From Flectonema sp. DT1601 (Eukaryota; Euglenozoa; Diplonemea; Diplonemida; Diplonemidae): DNA of 64,000 bases. The DNA lies in contig OZ025860.1 in assembly GCA_964019425.1 (NCBI GenBank), positions 372,001-436,000 on the forward strand. Direction: 5' to 3'. The notes under the pieces are model-generated. The model was given only the letters and a program-made list of their open reading frames with translations. It was not told the DNA's origin and made no database searches. The position numbers were made by a program, and so were the translations under genes. How positions within the stretch are numbered: the first letter of the stretch is position 1; the number at the start of each line of letters is the position of its first letter. Below are positions 9,368 to 19,951 of the stretch, piece after piece.

Positions 9368-9944
9368 GCCTTTGTGATCTTGTTCGGTAATTTTCCTGAG
9401 GTGAGAAGTACATTAAAAGAATAAATCGTGTCGTTGAGAAAGATTCGATGATTTTTAGAATGAAAACCTTTATTGTATATCGGTTCTCTACAACAACCCG
9501 GGATAACATGTAATGTTACACACAATAAGAATTGATTCTCGACAAAAAATTATATAAGAAAACGCACGGCAGGATAAATACTTGCAAAAAAAAAAAAAAA
9601 AAATTCTCTATTTTTGTTAAATCGGTGGTATACAAAAAAAAAAAAAAGAAAATTCGCCGTTGGGCTGAATAGAACACACGTCATCTAGCTGGCAATGCGA
9701 TTGTCTTCCTGAGAAGAAAAACTACCGCACTAATTCATAGAATTTTTTTTTTTTTTTTTTTCACGGAAGGTCACAGCGAAATTTTCCCTTCATAACTTCA
9801 TTCACAATTTTTTTTTTTTTTTTTTTTTTTTAAGTGTAAGATCAAGTAAGGGGAAAAAAAAAAAAAAAAAAAAAAAAAAAAACAGCAACCGAGTTAAGGT
9901 AGAAAAAGAAGAAATCACCATGGTCATTATAAAATAAGAAAACC

Positions 9945-10092
9945 CATTCAGATTAGCTTTATATTTTGTTGAACCCGACAGGTGCAGCACAGTGTTGAAT
10001 GCAGACAGAATCCCGTCGCACGAGGGGAAAATAAATCATGACCATAAGAAATAACGGCTTTCAATCTGAACAGATTCTTCAACTGCGTTGGT
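9945..10092 (+). repeat. dispersed repeat R2, copy D
   Basis: Left end CATTCAGATTAGCTTTATATT and right end ATAACGGCTTTCAATCTGAACAG form imperfect inverted termini. The right flank TTCTTCAACTGCGTTG corresponds to TTCTTCTCCGAC..TCGG in copies A and B, and each can form a small stem (CAAC/GTTG here, CCGA/TCGG there). The internal sequence has diverged strongly from the other copies. Confidence 0.55.
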
Positions 10093-10305
10093 ACAAAAAG
10101 AAAAAGAATTTTCCTACGCAATTTTTTTTTTTTGCTGAAAAACGGATTATTTTTTGTGCCGTTTCTTCGACACAATTGATCACAAGAAACTCTCACCTTC
10201 CAACACATTTTTCTCCCCCCGGATAATCTTACCAAGGATCTTTGATCAATCAAAGTGTACAGTGACACCCTCAATATCTTTCCTAACTTTGAGTTAACTA
10301 TGACT

Positions 10306-11075
10306 TTATTCAATTGAAGTGTGAGTGTGTGGATTAAACGCCTCGTAACATCCAATAACTGATGATGTTAAACCGCAGAACAAGAGTTGTCTTGATGAAA
10401 TAGTTCTCTTCCAATTGTCAATCCACGTGAAATATAAACAAATGTCAGCAACAGAACGAATAGCAGCGATTCGATGACGAGAAATGTCTTTTTTGAATGA
10501 TTTTACTATTCTGCCGATTGTTTCATCGGATGAATATCTGTGTATTGATACATATTTTAATTTCAACAGCAACTGAACTACTTCATCAATACATGAAAAG
10601 AAATTTGCCCATCCTTTTGCAAACGGAAAAGTAAAATCCAACCAAGTTTTCAACAAATTCGGCAGTAACATCACCTGAACGTACTTCAAATCTGAACTAA
10701 CTTGCTCTATAAACACCAAGACGTGAACTAATAATTTTAATACCTGTCTTGGAGTAAATGTACCCTTCACATTACGAAGTTCCTTCCTAATTCCATTGAT
10801 TTGATAGATCCATTTATTCCACGACAGTAGTCTCCGACAATCAACTAAAGCATTATGAATATTATTTCTCTTTATTTCAAAAGAGTGATCTGATCCTAAG
10901 TACAATTCTACCAGAGCTTTTAAAAGGTATTGAGTTAGTTTAATATTCTAGTTTTTTTTTTTTTTTTTTTTTTTCTTCTCAGACAATTGAAATAACACAA
11001 AAAGAAAGTAAGGAATACCTTGTCGTACCCGTCGGCTGTCTTCATGTATGAAATTACATTGTTAGGCACCGCCAT
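10306..11075 (-). CDS. peroxisome/glycosome proliferation protein, PEX11-like (2 exons)
   Basis: Exons 11019-11075 and 10306-10947 with a 71-bp intron (GTATTC..ACTAG) join in phase 0 to give 232 residues, the usual PEX11 length. The splice joins YMKTADGYDK to NIKLTQYLLKALVEL, recreating the PEX11 N-terminal pattern (GxDKxxRxxQYxxKxL). The rest has the amphipathic and hydrophobic helices expected (WNKWIYQINGIRKEL, YICLYFTWIDNWK-like region). PEX11 proteins remodel and divide peroxisomes; in kinetoplastids and diplonemids the organelle is the glycosome. The gene model depends on the splice join, since the second exon alone has no ATG near its start. Diverged, so subfamily (PEX11 versus GIM5-like) is open. 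Confidence 0.7.
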
Positions 11076-11235
11076 TATTAATTTTTTTTTTTTTTTTTTT
11101 GTGTGTGTGAAGTGCTGTTAAATTTATGGAAAAAAAAAATTATTATTATTATTATTTTTTTCTGATGTCACTGTTTGATTCCTATTCTGGTTGTGTAAGA
11201 CGCAACAGTGGACGAAACTAAATTTTGAAAGGGAA

Positions 11236-11270
<35 letters not shown>

Positions 11271-12334
11271 GATCTGAAAGACCACTCTCGATTGCGTTTG
11301 CTAGATGCCAAAATCAAGAGCCGACGACGACCGACTCCTGTTGTATTGCGCCACATACTAAATAATTCCGACATATTTTCTTTCTTTTCTTTTTTTTTCA
11401 TTCTAGTTTTTTTTTTTTTTTTCCTCTTTTTTTTCCTTTTTACCTATTTTAGATAGCTTTTTTGCGCTTATAATTTAAATCTCGATTTTGAATTCAGTGA
11501 TTCAGAGTACAAGTCTTTAGAGTACAAGTCTTGGTACTCTCGTGTTGTTGTTTTTTTTTGGTTGTTTTGTTTGCTTGTTTTTTTTTTTTTCAAACATAAT
11601 TTTTTTTTTTTTTTTTTTTTTAATTGTTCTATCATTGGTTTAAACAACAGTTCGTACACATGCACATAGAAGGTTTTCAGGCTGGAAAGTTAACAACCTG
11701 TTTGCGGGACAAAACTTAAGGGGTTCTCACATAACCAGGTCTGCTGGTGCTGCGTGCATTAAATTAAAAATAAATTCTGCACTGAATAACGATACGAGAT
11801 TTTGAATAAAATGTCAAGTAACTCTTCAGCTTTCATAACTGACGGTTAGTAACGCAAATAATTTTTTTATATCATTATGGTTTGGGGTGAATAAGGGGAG
11901 ATAAAAAAAAAAGTAAAAAAAAAAAAAAAAATAATAATTTTTTTTCGCAACATCTAAAAAACAGAGTAACAGAGATAATAATAAAAAAAAAAAAATCTTC
12001 TCCAACTACTACATAAACTGAAACCGCGCAAAAACACAGAAAAAATTGATTTTTTACCGCATTCGAAAGTAGCCGTGAAACGCACGCCGATAAGTTTTCA
12101 TCGCATGGCATAAGAGAAGTGAAAATGCTTCGTCCCTCGTTTGATCCTAAACCCCTCAGATTATTATTATTATTATTTTTTTTATTTCTTTTTGTAGCAT
12201 TCAAACTCATCAGTAAGAGCGGGAAAGGGAGAAACAGATAAATAAAACAACATCTATATTATAAATGCACAAACATTTTAACCAAGATTGAAGGTGGCGC
12301 GACCAATGTCATAAAAAAAAACTCTACTACAATC
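11076..12334. other. 1.26 kb spacer, homopolymer-rich
   Basis: No gene supported. Long A/T runs at about 11081-11100, 11238-11268, 11407-11421 and 11600-11621, with TTA/ATT triplet repeats at 11140-11155 and 12160-12176. The minus-strand frame at 11875-12210 is Asn/Phe-rich and driven by simple sequence. Confidence 0.6.
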
Positions 12335-14407
12335 TTAACTCATACTTTGATACTCCATAACTTCGAATTGAAGATCAGCGGTTGAAAATTCGTCTCCTGA
12401 CTTCCTTATATAAAACTCACATAGCTTTAAGTGAGCATCTTGTAATGGCGTGAAAAATATCAACGAATCAGTACCAAAGGTGCAATACAGAGAAACGAAA
12501 AAGAAAATGCTATGCTTTCGAACTACAGCTGAGGGAGACTTCAATGAAGATAATAAATAATTATATACAGAATTCACAGTAGGCAATACAATGGTATCCC
12601 ACTGCGACTGTAATTGTTTAACAGCTGTGCAGATAATTTGTAATATAACTGCCAGGAGGCTTTCAGTTTTACATTCTACAAAGAGAGAGCAAATCTTTGT
12701 GAATGCCTCGTCTGGGGAAATTATTTCTGATGACAGCCTGCTTAGAACTGATGCTGCTTGGGTTTGACGTTGTGGATCTAATGTTCCGAAAACATTTGAA
12801 ATTTTTGAAACGACGTCGTCATAACAAGTAATGCAAAGCTCCATTGAGAATTGTCCTTCAAATAATAACTTTCCTAACTTATCAACATCGAGTACTGGAG
12901 TCCGAAGAACGTCTCTCAGAATTCGTTCTTCTTGTTCGTACCCAACTCTAGTCAACGCAGGACTCTCACCTGCCACTAGAGGACCTGCAAAAAGTTTTTC
13001 AGCAGATCGGAATTCAGTTTCTTCAGCGATGTTGATTGACATCGCATTCATCGATTCATTACTATTTGTCGACATCTGTAGTTCAATGTGACTTCTCGAC
13101 ATACTTCCAAAAGATGCGCTAAATACCTTAACATCATCAGCTCTGTCTCTTTGACTTTGGTCCATTTCATGTTTATTTTGTTTACTCCTACCAGCTATAG
13201 TTCGATTGACTGGTCTGCTTTCTGGTGACTTCAATCGAATGCTGTTGTGACGACGGATTGCATTATCAGGATCTTTGCGAATAGAAGATGATGTTGGTTC
13301 TAATTTATGAGCTCTACGAGTAGCTCCTGTAGATGAGTGTCGTTCAGTTGGAACTGATGGTGGTGACCTTGCTCTGCAACGAGATCTGGTTAGGTTTTCA
13401 GTTTGTTTAATTCCTGAAGTTGGTTTTACTGTAGCTGATCTCTGAGAACTATCCACAACAGGAACCTCAACTTCTTCTGGTTCTGGTTTTACCTTTCTAG
13501 ATCCAAGTCTTGCCGCTAATCTCTTTTCAGACATTTCTAACGCATCGCCTCCCCATCTATGAGCTCTCATTTGTGTTGTTCTATTTGATTTCGTAGTACT
13601 GTTTGGAGTGATAGCATTTCTTGGTGGTGCAGACATCTGTGGAGGAGTTCCTATTTTGGAAGCTTTCATTGAGTTTGTTCTTCTAAGTCCACGATGATCT
13701 TTACGAGAAGGACTGGTAGTTCTCTTAACATTTCTTGCTGGTGAAGTCTTTCTCACACTTCTAACGTTTTCATTACTTCTTGATCTCCTCACTCCAGAAA
13801 GTGAGGGAACAGGTACAGTACCGTGTATGCTTGAATTAGATAAACGTCTTGCAGGAGGTGATTCTCCGTGTCCTGGAGTTGGTACTTTGATACCTTTTTT
13901 ATCTAGAAGTCTCCTGAATCGATTCGGAGGTGTTTGTTTTTTTAGATCAGAAAGTATGTCATCAGCTTTATTAACAATATTCCCAATACGATCTGCCACC
14001 ACCATCACGTTAGCTGTCGAGTTGTATAAACAAGAGTCGGAAGTATCTGATTCTTGTTCAACACGACTGTGTACCATTTCATTTGACGCTTCCGGTGGTG
14101 ATCCAGTTCCGGGAGTTTTAGCACCAGAAGGCGCAGTTTTTTCTAATGAATGCCTCCGTAGCTGAGTCATGCTTCTTGATAGATTCTCATGTTTCGTTGC
14201 TATTCTCGATGCTTTTTCTGCTGCTCTATTTATCTTCTCACATCCCTCAACCATGTGTCCTAAATTCGCCTCATCTGATGCAAGTACAGCTTGTAAGTGA
14301 TCTCTTGTTTTTACATCACTCGGTTTGACATTAGCCATGTCTAGTGATTCCCAACTCTTGTTAAAGCTGGCATTGAAGGTAGCACGAGATGGTGAGTCAA
14401 CTGGCAT
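12335..14407 (-). CDS. CLASP-like microtubule-associated protein (C-terminal TOG/HEAT domain)
   Basis: A 690-residue protein. Residues about 1-480 are basic, Ser/Pro/Arg-rich and probably disordered, with many short SPS/TPS/RRTNS motifs suggesting microtubule binding and phosphorylation. The C-terminal 200 residues are helical. They end with a segment (SSLKSPSAVVRKHSIFFFVS, then LQDAHLKLCEFYIRKSG) that matches the signature of the last HEAT repeat of CLASP (SPxxxVRKxxVFCxVxxxxxxG..QxKLLxxYIxR). CLASPs stabilise microtubule plus ends. Far shorter than animal CLASPs and without clear N-terminal TOG domains, so it may be a minimal or partial-architecture relative. CATTCCAG acceptor about 13-20 nt before the ATG. 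Confidence 0.6.
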   Translation of the reverse strand: MPVDSPSRATFNASFNKSWESLDMANVKPSDVKTRDHLQAVLASDEANLGHMVEGCEKINRAAEKASRIATKHENLSRSMTQLRRHSLEKTAPSGAKTPGTGSPPEASNEMVHSRVEQESDTSDSCLYNSTANVMVVADRIGNIVNKADDILSDLKKQTPPNRFRRLLDKKGIKVPTPGHGESPPARRLSNSSIHGTVPVPSLSGVRRSRSNENVRSVRKTSPARNVKRTTSPSRKDHRGLRRTNSMKASKIGTPPQMSAPPRNAITPNSTTKSNRTTQMRAHRWGGDALEMSEKRLAARLGSRKVKPEPEEVEVPVVDSSQRSATVKPTSGIKQTENLTRSRCRARSPPSVPTERHSSTGATRRAHKLEPTSSSIRKDPDNAIRRHNSIRLKSPESRPVNRTIAGRSKQNKHEMDQSQRDRADDVKVFSASFGSMSRSHIELQMSTNSNESMNAMSINIAEETEFRSAEKLFAGPLVAGESPALTRVGYEQEERILRDVLRTPVLDVDKLGKLLFEGQFSMELCITCYDDVVSKISNVFGTLDPQRQTQAASVLSRLSSEIISPDEAFTKICSLFVECKTESLLAVILQIICTAVKQLQSQWDTIVLPTVNSVYNYLLSSLKSPSAVVRKHSIFFFVSLYCTFGTDSLIFFTPLQDAHLKLCEFYIRKSGDEFSTADLQFEVMEYQSMS

Positions 14408-15220
14408 CTGGTTCGCATCACTGGAATGAGCAAGAAAACGTTATTATTTTGTGTATAACCATTAAAAATAAAATATAAAAAAAAATACGTTTTTTTTTTT
14501 TTTTTTTCTAACGTATTAGTTATCACGACGCTGGATTTCGTAAAGCAATAGAAAGTTTTGACTTTTCTTTTTTCTGAAAATGTCGCAAAGTCATCAGTTA
14601 GGAGAATACTTCTTTAAGATGCGAAGCTCCAAAACTAAAAGGATTCTACTTCTGGAACAACAACAACCAAAGAAATGTTTCTTTTTTTTTTTTTTTCTTT
14701 TTTTTTTTTGAAAAAAATTCCTTTTCTAATTTGTTATAAAGTGAACATTTCACAACTCATCTGAGAATTTCTTTAACACAAAAAATAATAATAATAATAA
14801 TAAATAAATAAAATAATTAACATTTAACTGCAGGATACATTAATTTATTTTTGTTTCCACACGAAAGCCGTAGAAACAGACACAGAAGAAACAAACACAA
14901 AAAAAAAAATAATTAACCCTCCCGAATGAGGGTAGGAGAGGCACGAAAAAAAACAAAAAAATAAACAGCTCTATTTCTACACGAGAATCGTCTTCGTGTA
15001 TTCGAAAGTTTGTATTTTCAGTTAAAACACGTTTGGGTACTCTCAAAAAAAAAGAAATATTTGTCTGTGAGCGTTTTACTTAAAACAAACAGAAACAAAA
15101 AAAAATAAGAAACAAAAAACTCGAAAACAGAGACGCAATGGTCTCTCGCGTTCTTCAAAAGAAGAACTGAAAACAAGAGATAAAAAAGTTGTTTATCACG
15201 TGAGTGGTCCCTTCGACTCA
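14408..15220. other. 0.8 kb spacer
   Basis: No gene supported. T-runs at 14490-14507 and 14682-14709 and an AAT repeat at 14782-14803. A 6-bp hairpin ACCCTC/GAGGGT lies near 14915-14935; on the minus strand it is followed six bases later by a T-run, about 290 bases 3' of the next gene's stop. Confidence 0.55.
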
Positions 15221-17983
15221 TCACTTTATTTCTACCTTTTTTTTCGGTTTTTTCGGACTTTCCGTACTGGGAGGTGCACCATCAGGCGGTGGTGGTTTTT
15301 TTGGATTTTTAGTTTTTAACTTCGACTTCCTAGCCAACGAATCATGAGAACTACTTGAATCTTTCTTCTTCGGTTTTTTTTTATCTGGCGAGTCCTTAGT
15401 AGTTGCTGACGTTTCAGGCGGTGGTGGTTTTTTCTTCGGACTCTTTTTTGAAACCGGTTCCCCGAGAGAATCATGTGACGGTGTTGGTGAAGATTTTTTT
15501 TTTGGATTTTTTTTTTGTTTTGGTGGCATAAACAGCTCATCTATATCGAATGAAGGATACAAGTCATCAATGATGGTGTTTGGTTTTGCAGCAACTGAAC
15601 CCTTCGGTGCTTTTGAACTGACATCAACAACTAACCCCTGGGGGATGTTAATGTCAGCGCCTTCATCCAGCATCTCATCCAACAAGGTTCTCACAGGTGG
15701 GACTGAGATACCGGTTTCAGAACCGCCTGGGATGTCACCACGAATTAACCAGCTTCCGAATGGTATTTGATGTGGATATTGTCCGTTATGTGTTTCTGTT
15801 GAGGTTAACTGAGTCCCACCTTTTCCTTTGAATAAGATTGTTATAGGAAGTGGTTCCAGACGTCGTTCTCTCAGTATTGTTAGTGCGTCAGCTGATGTTT
15901 GTACTGGACAGCCATTTATCGAAATCACACACAGTCCTATTTTAACGTCTCCTTCCGTATGGATGAGTGGATCGATTTTTGCTATGACGTTGGTTCCAGC
16001 TTTTAGATACTGTCCACCAATTCCGAAGGCTCCATTTCTTGGAATTTGAACATGCTTTGAAAAGTCTGGTCTGCTTGTGCACTCCGAGCATTTAGCAAAC
16101 CCACATGATTGACATATCCCCAATAATGATCTCATCTTGTCACATATGGAACATGCTGATTTTCGGTATGGTTGGAGGTGAGCTGTTCCACCGCAATGAC
16201 AAGCCCCAGTTGGATTTTTAAAAGAATAAATAATATCTAAACCCATCATGTTTGATATTTCTATTACTGCTTCGTTAATTGTGAGAGGCCTGTCTTCAAC
16301 TTTTTCCTCACCTCCATCTTCCGATGGGATTGTTATCTTTCTATTTTCAGTGAGGGATATTCTTTTGTGGATACCAGCACCTCCCATGACTGCAACTGCC
16401 TCAAGCGTTTTGGAATTTGGATCCATGCCAGACATAGCAATGATTGGCGCGCAGTCCATTGGTCTTCCCATTGGGCTTTTGTTACCTGGTGCTTCTGACT
16501 CAACTGGTATAGTGACGTTCACCAGGCGTTCAATTACTGGAAGGTTTCCTCGTTCTACTACTCTCGCAGACTGCTCTTCTATTAGTGAGGTTGTTGCTCT
16601 CCAGTAGCCATCAGATGTTGAATATAGTACCAAGTTAGTAAAAGAACTTTTCGCTTTCTGGTCTACAATTGCAACTTGTTTCCGTTTCTTACCACTTGAT
16701 GATGAGGATGAGGAATCTTTTTTCTTGGGTTTCTTAGTGTTCTTGGATGCGGGTTTTTTTTTCTTCTTTTTCTTCTTTGGTTTTGGAGGATCGACGGGTT
16801 GGTCTTCTAACTGTTCGACGAACTTGTCGTTGTAAATAAAACTATCAGTTCCCCATACCGGCATACCATTTCTAAGATAAGGGATATCCCTACATCGTGA
16901 ACATATTCCCCATCTACAAGCATCAGCAGTTAGGCATCCCCATAAAGGATTCGTTGTTGTTAAGTGTGGTAGTTGGTCAGGTTCGCATCCACAAGATGCA
17001 CATAACCACGCACTTGGTGCAGGGGTGTATTCGCGAACTACTAATTTTCCGCAGGTACACTTTACCCTTCCTTTTACCAGTCGTAGTGTCGTTTTCTGGG
17101 CCTCTTGTCCAACATTTTCCGATTTTTTTATATTTACAACAATAACCTCCGGGATCCTAACTTTCTCACCTCTCCAGATATCTGCTGAAGAGTTAACAGC
17201 AATTGGAAGAACACGATGCTGAGTGGGAGGGGCTTCAATTTTCTGTAAAACACGAGATCCCTGAACAACTGCCCCTCTGACATGGTATATTTCAGGTGGT
17301 TTCTCTTCAGTTGGTGTGCTTTCAGGTGTGAAAGGATCGTATTTACTAAATGATACATCAAGCGGCTCATCAACAAATATCTTTAATTCTGGTTCAGGTT
17401 CAGGTTCAGGTTCGGGTTCTGATTCTGGATCTGACGGGGGTTCGAACTGGACGATTTTTTTCTTTTTCCTTTTCTTCTTCACCTTCTTGGTTGCTAAAGA
17501 CGGTGGGACTCCCATGTCAGAATGATCATCCCCCAGATCTAAAATGTCATCTATCACCGCCTGTGGTGGAGCAGATTTCCTCGCCTTCTCAAACTCACGA
17601 AGAGTAAGACCTCCAGTTCGTGGAGCCGTGTGGTATATTAAAGTAGCTTTAGCCAATGCTTCTTCTGGAGTAAAAGCAGGTTGGTCGCTTATTCCAGACA
17701 CTCGTAGCATTTCACGTGCCACTGAGAAATCTTTTTCCGTCGGTTCACCAGCAGGAGTCCCAGGAGCATCATAATAAGTATTTACTGTCGGGGAATGGAA
17801 ACCTGCGTTCATTTTCTGACCAGAGTTATCACCAGTGTAGTTTCTGTAACTCTTTTTTTGTACAATCGGAGGGTCAATTACAACTCTTGGATCGACATCG
17901 TCCCAGAAAACATCTTCTTCCTCCTTACACCTTCCACAGAACTTTGAAATAGCACCATGTTTGCACAGCTGACTTCCAAACAT
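15221..17983 (-). CDS. large Cys-rich, Lys-rich PDZ-domain protein of unknown function
   Basis: 920 residues, single exon, no recognised orthologue. In order: an N-terminal Cys/His knuckle (CKHGAISKFCGRC, residues 7-19); a Lys tract and (EP)n repeat about 175-205; a first four-cysteine cluster CTCGK..WLCASC..CRWGICSRC about 308-365; NGMPVW about 371; a Lys-rich insert about 400-440; the downstream partner segment LVLYSTSDGYWRATT. A second cluster CHCGG..CSICDK..CQSCGFAKCSEC follows at about 593-645, then a PDZ-like fold about 660-720 (GDVKIGLCVISINGCPVQT) and a Pro/Lys/Ser-rich basic tail. The Cys clusters suggest zinc binding. It shares the NGxPxW module, PDZ and Cys-cluster vocabulary with the 1524-residue protein at 44307-49277, so the two are probably relatives. 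Confidence 0.8.
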   Translation of the reverse strand: MFGSQLCKHGAISKFCGRCKEEEDVFWDDVDPRVVIDPPIVQKKSYRNYTGDNSGQKMNAGFHSPTVNTYYDAPGTPAGEPTEKDFSVAREMLRVSGISDQPAFTPEEALAKATLIYHTAPRTGGLTLREFEKARKSAPPQAVIDDILDLGDDHSDMGVPPSLATKKVKKKRKKKKIVQFEPPSDPESEPEPEPEPEPELKIFVDEPLDVSFSKYDPFTPESTPTEEKPPEIYHVRGAVVQGSRVLQKIEAPPTQHRVLPIAVNSSADIWRGEKVRIPEVIVVNIKKSENVGQEAQKTTLRLVKGRVKCTCGKLVVREYTPAPSAWLCASCGCEPDQLPHLTTTNPLWGCLTADACRWGICSRCRDIPYLRNGMPVWGTDSFIYNDKFVEQLEDQPVDPPKPKKKKKKKKPASKNTKKPKKKDSSSSSSSGKKRKQVAIVDQKAKSSFTNLVLYSTSDGYWRATTSLIEEQSARVVERGNLPVIERLVNVTIPVESEAPGNKSPMGRPMDCAPIIAMSGMDPNSKTLEAVAVMGGAGIHKRISLTENRKITIPSEDGGEEKVEDRPLTINEAVIEISNMMGLDIIYSFKNPTGACHCGGTAHLQPYRKSACSICDKMRSLLGICQSCGFAKCSECTSRPDFSKHVQIPRNGAFGIGGQYLKAGTNVIAKIDPLIHTEGDVKIGLCVISINGCPVQTSADALTILRERRLEPLPITILFKGKGGTQLTSTETHNGQYPHQIPFGSWLIRGDIPGGSETGISVPPVRTLLDEMLDEGADINIPQGLVVDVSSKAPKGSVAAKPNTIIDDLYPSFDIDELFMPPKQKKNPKKKSSPTPSHDSLGEPVSKKSPKKKPPPPETSATTKDSPDKKKPKKKDSSSSHDSLARKSKLKTKNPKKPPPPDGAPPSTESPKKPKKKVEIK

Positions 17984-18165
17984 TTTTGTTTTTTATTGTG
18001 TAATATCGATTTTTAAAACATTTATTATTCGGGTAGACTGGATCTGAATGAATGAAATATGTTTTTAAAAAAAAACAATTATTTTCAACACAAAAAAAAA
18101 AAAAAAAAAAAAAAAATCTTTGAAAATCTAAAGTTACGCATAAGCAGCTAAGGCTGCTGAACTTC

Positions 18166-19918
18166 TTATGACAAATGTTGAAGATCGATATACGAAAGAG
18201 AATCAGTAAACACGTTTAAGGCTTCAGGTGAAACATCATCAACAAGCAGTTGAGTTAGTGCTTTCCTAATGGTTGCGACAGCCATGAGGGATCTAATTTC
18301 ATTAGTAGTGTTCTGTTTGCGTTCTAAATTAGACAGTTCAAGAGCTTTGGACTTTTCAGTAGCCTTTGAAATTATTGAAGACGGAATACCTGCTAAACGA
18401 GCAACATTCATTCCAAAAGAACTGGGTGATGTTCCAGGTGATAATTTATATAAAAATGTTATCTGATCAGTTGAAACATCCAATCCTTCACTCTGTATGA
18501 CAGCCTTCCTACTGAATCCCATGTGACACGATTGCATTCGATTTTTAAAAACAGGAACTAATTCTAACAGCTCAGGGTAATGCGTCACAAATAAAGTCAT
18601 ACATTTGATATGTGTTACAAGCCATTCAAGAGTAGCATGTGCGAGGGCGATTCCATCGAAAGTTGAGGTACCTCTTCCAAGCTCATCCAACACCAAAAGC
18701 GATCTATCAGTAGCAGTAGATAAGATCATTGACGTCTCTCTTATTTCTATTAAGAATGATGATTCACCATCAAGTAAAGAATCATGGGATCCAAGTCTTA
18801 CGTAGATTCCATCAACGATTCCAAGCTCAGCTGACTCAGCTGGAACAAAAGACCCGATTTGAGCTAATAAACAGATCACAGCTGCTTGTCTCAGATAGCT
18901 GCTTTTACCTCCCATGTTTGGTCCTGTTACCATTTGAATTTGTTGTCCGTTCTGTTTGTCAATCAAAACGTCGTTAGGAACATATTGATGTCCCTGTTCT
19001 CGTAGTAGCCTGTCGATGACTGGATGACGACCATTAACAATCTTGATACCAGATTGCTCTTTTAATTTTGGTTTTATCCAACCTCCTTCCGAAGCTAACA
19101 ACGCCAATGAAAACAAACAGTCCAAAGCAGACAGCGAATCAATTAAATTATAAACCGCCACTGACGACGCTGATTGCGTAAATTCACGTTGAATTTTAAT
19201 TAATATTTTCTTACTCTCAGCTGCTATAGTGTCGTACGCTACTTGTATCTTATGAAGACAAGCGTCTACTGTAGGTGTTCGGTATCGAATATATTTTGCA
19301 ACCTTCGACTCCTGTCTAAAACCCGTTGAAGGAACATGTTTAATATGTGTGAGTGGTAGCTCCATGAGATTAACGACGGTTCCAACAGTTTTATATTGTA
19401 GTTGTGGATATTTTAAAGTAATTCTCATTTCTTTAAGGTGCTCATCAAGGTGGTTATGCTGCTGTTTTATAGCAATTTCCAACTCAGCTATTTCAGGAAA
19501 ACTAATGTCACCTTTGACTAAAAATAATTTTGAACAATCGTTTCCAAGAGCCGCTTCAGAAACCATCATTGACATTAGATCTTTACAAAGTTTTAGTACA
19601 TCGTCATTCATTACTTCCTTCATTAGAGACTGTAATTTCGGAGATAGTTCGTGAACGTATGATTCCACTTCTAATGTGTTTATAACGGTGATAACCTGGT
19701 TTTTTGGTTGTTTTGGAGAAAAAAACAAAAAAAAAAAAAAAAAAAAAAAAAAGAATTGGCTTTATCTTAAAACTATACAAAAAATAGTAATATAACACTG
19801 TGTGATGTTTTGTTTGTGTCACGAAACCCCGTGAACCTACTTAAACTGATAAAGCTAAAGGAGGTTTACGTGTGCTGCCCAACATTCTTTTTTGTTCTTA
19901 TAATACTTGTTAAATGCA

Positions 19919-19951
<33 letters not shown>

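Larger units (their letters stand above)
9311..10305. other. 1 kb spacer with homopolymers and repeat R2 copy D
   Basis: No gene supported. Poly-A/poly-T runs occur at about 9339-9364, 9585-9602, 9749-9761, 9809-9832 and 9854-9882. Repeat R2 copy D occupies 9945-10092, downstream of the PEX11-like gene. Confidence 0.6.

Noticed and set aside
11875-12210. 111-residue minus-strand frame
   Set aside because: Asn and Phe tracts from ATT/AAT repeats; no acceptor-ATG context and no recognisable fold.
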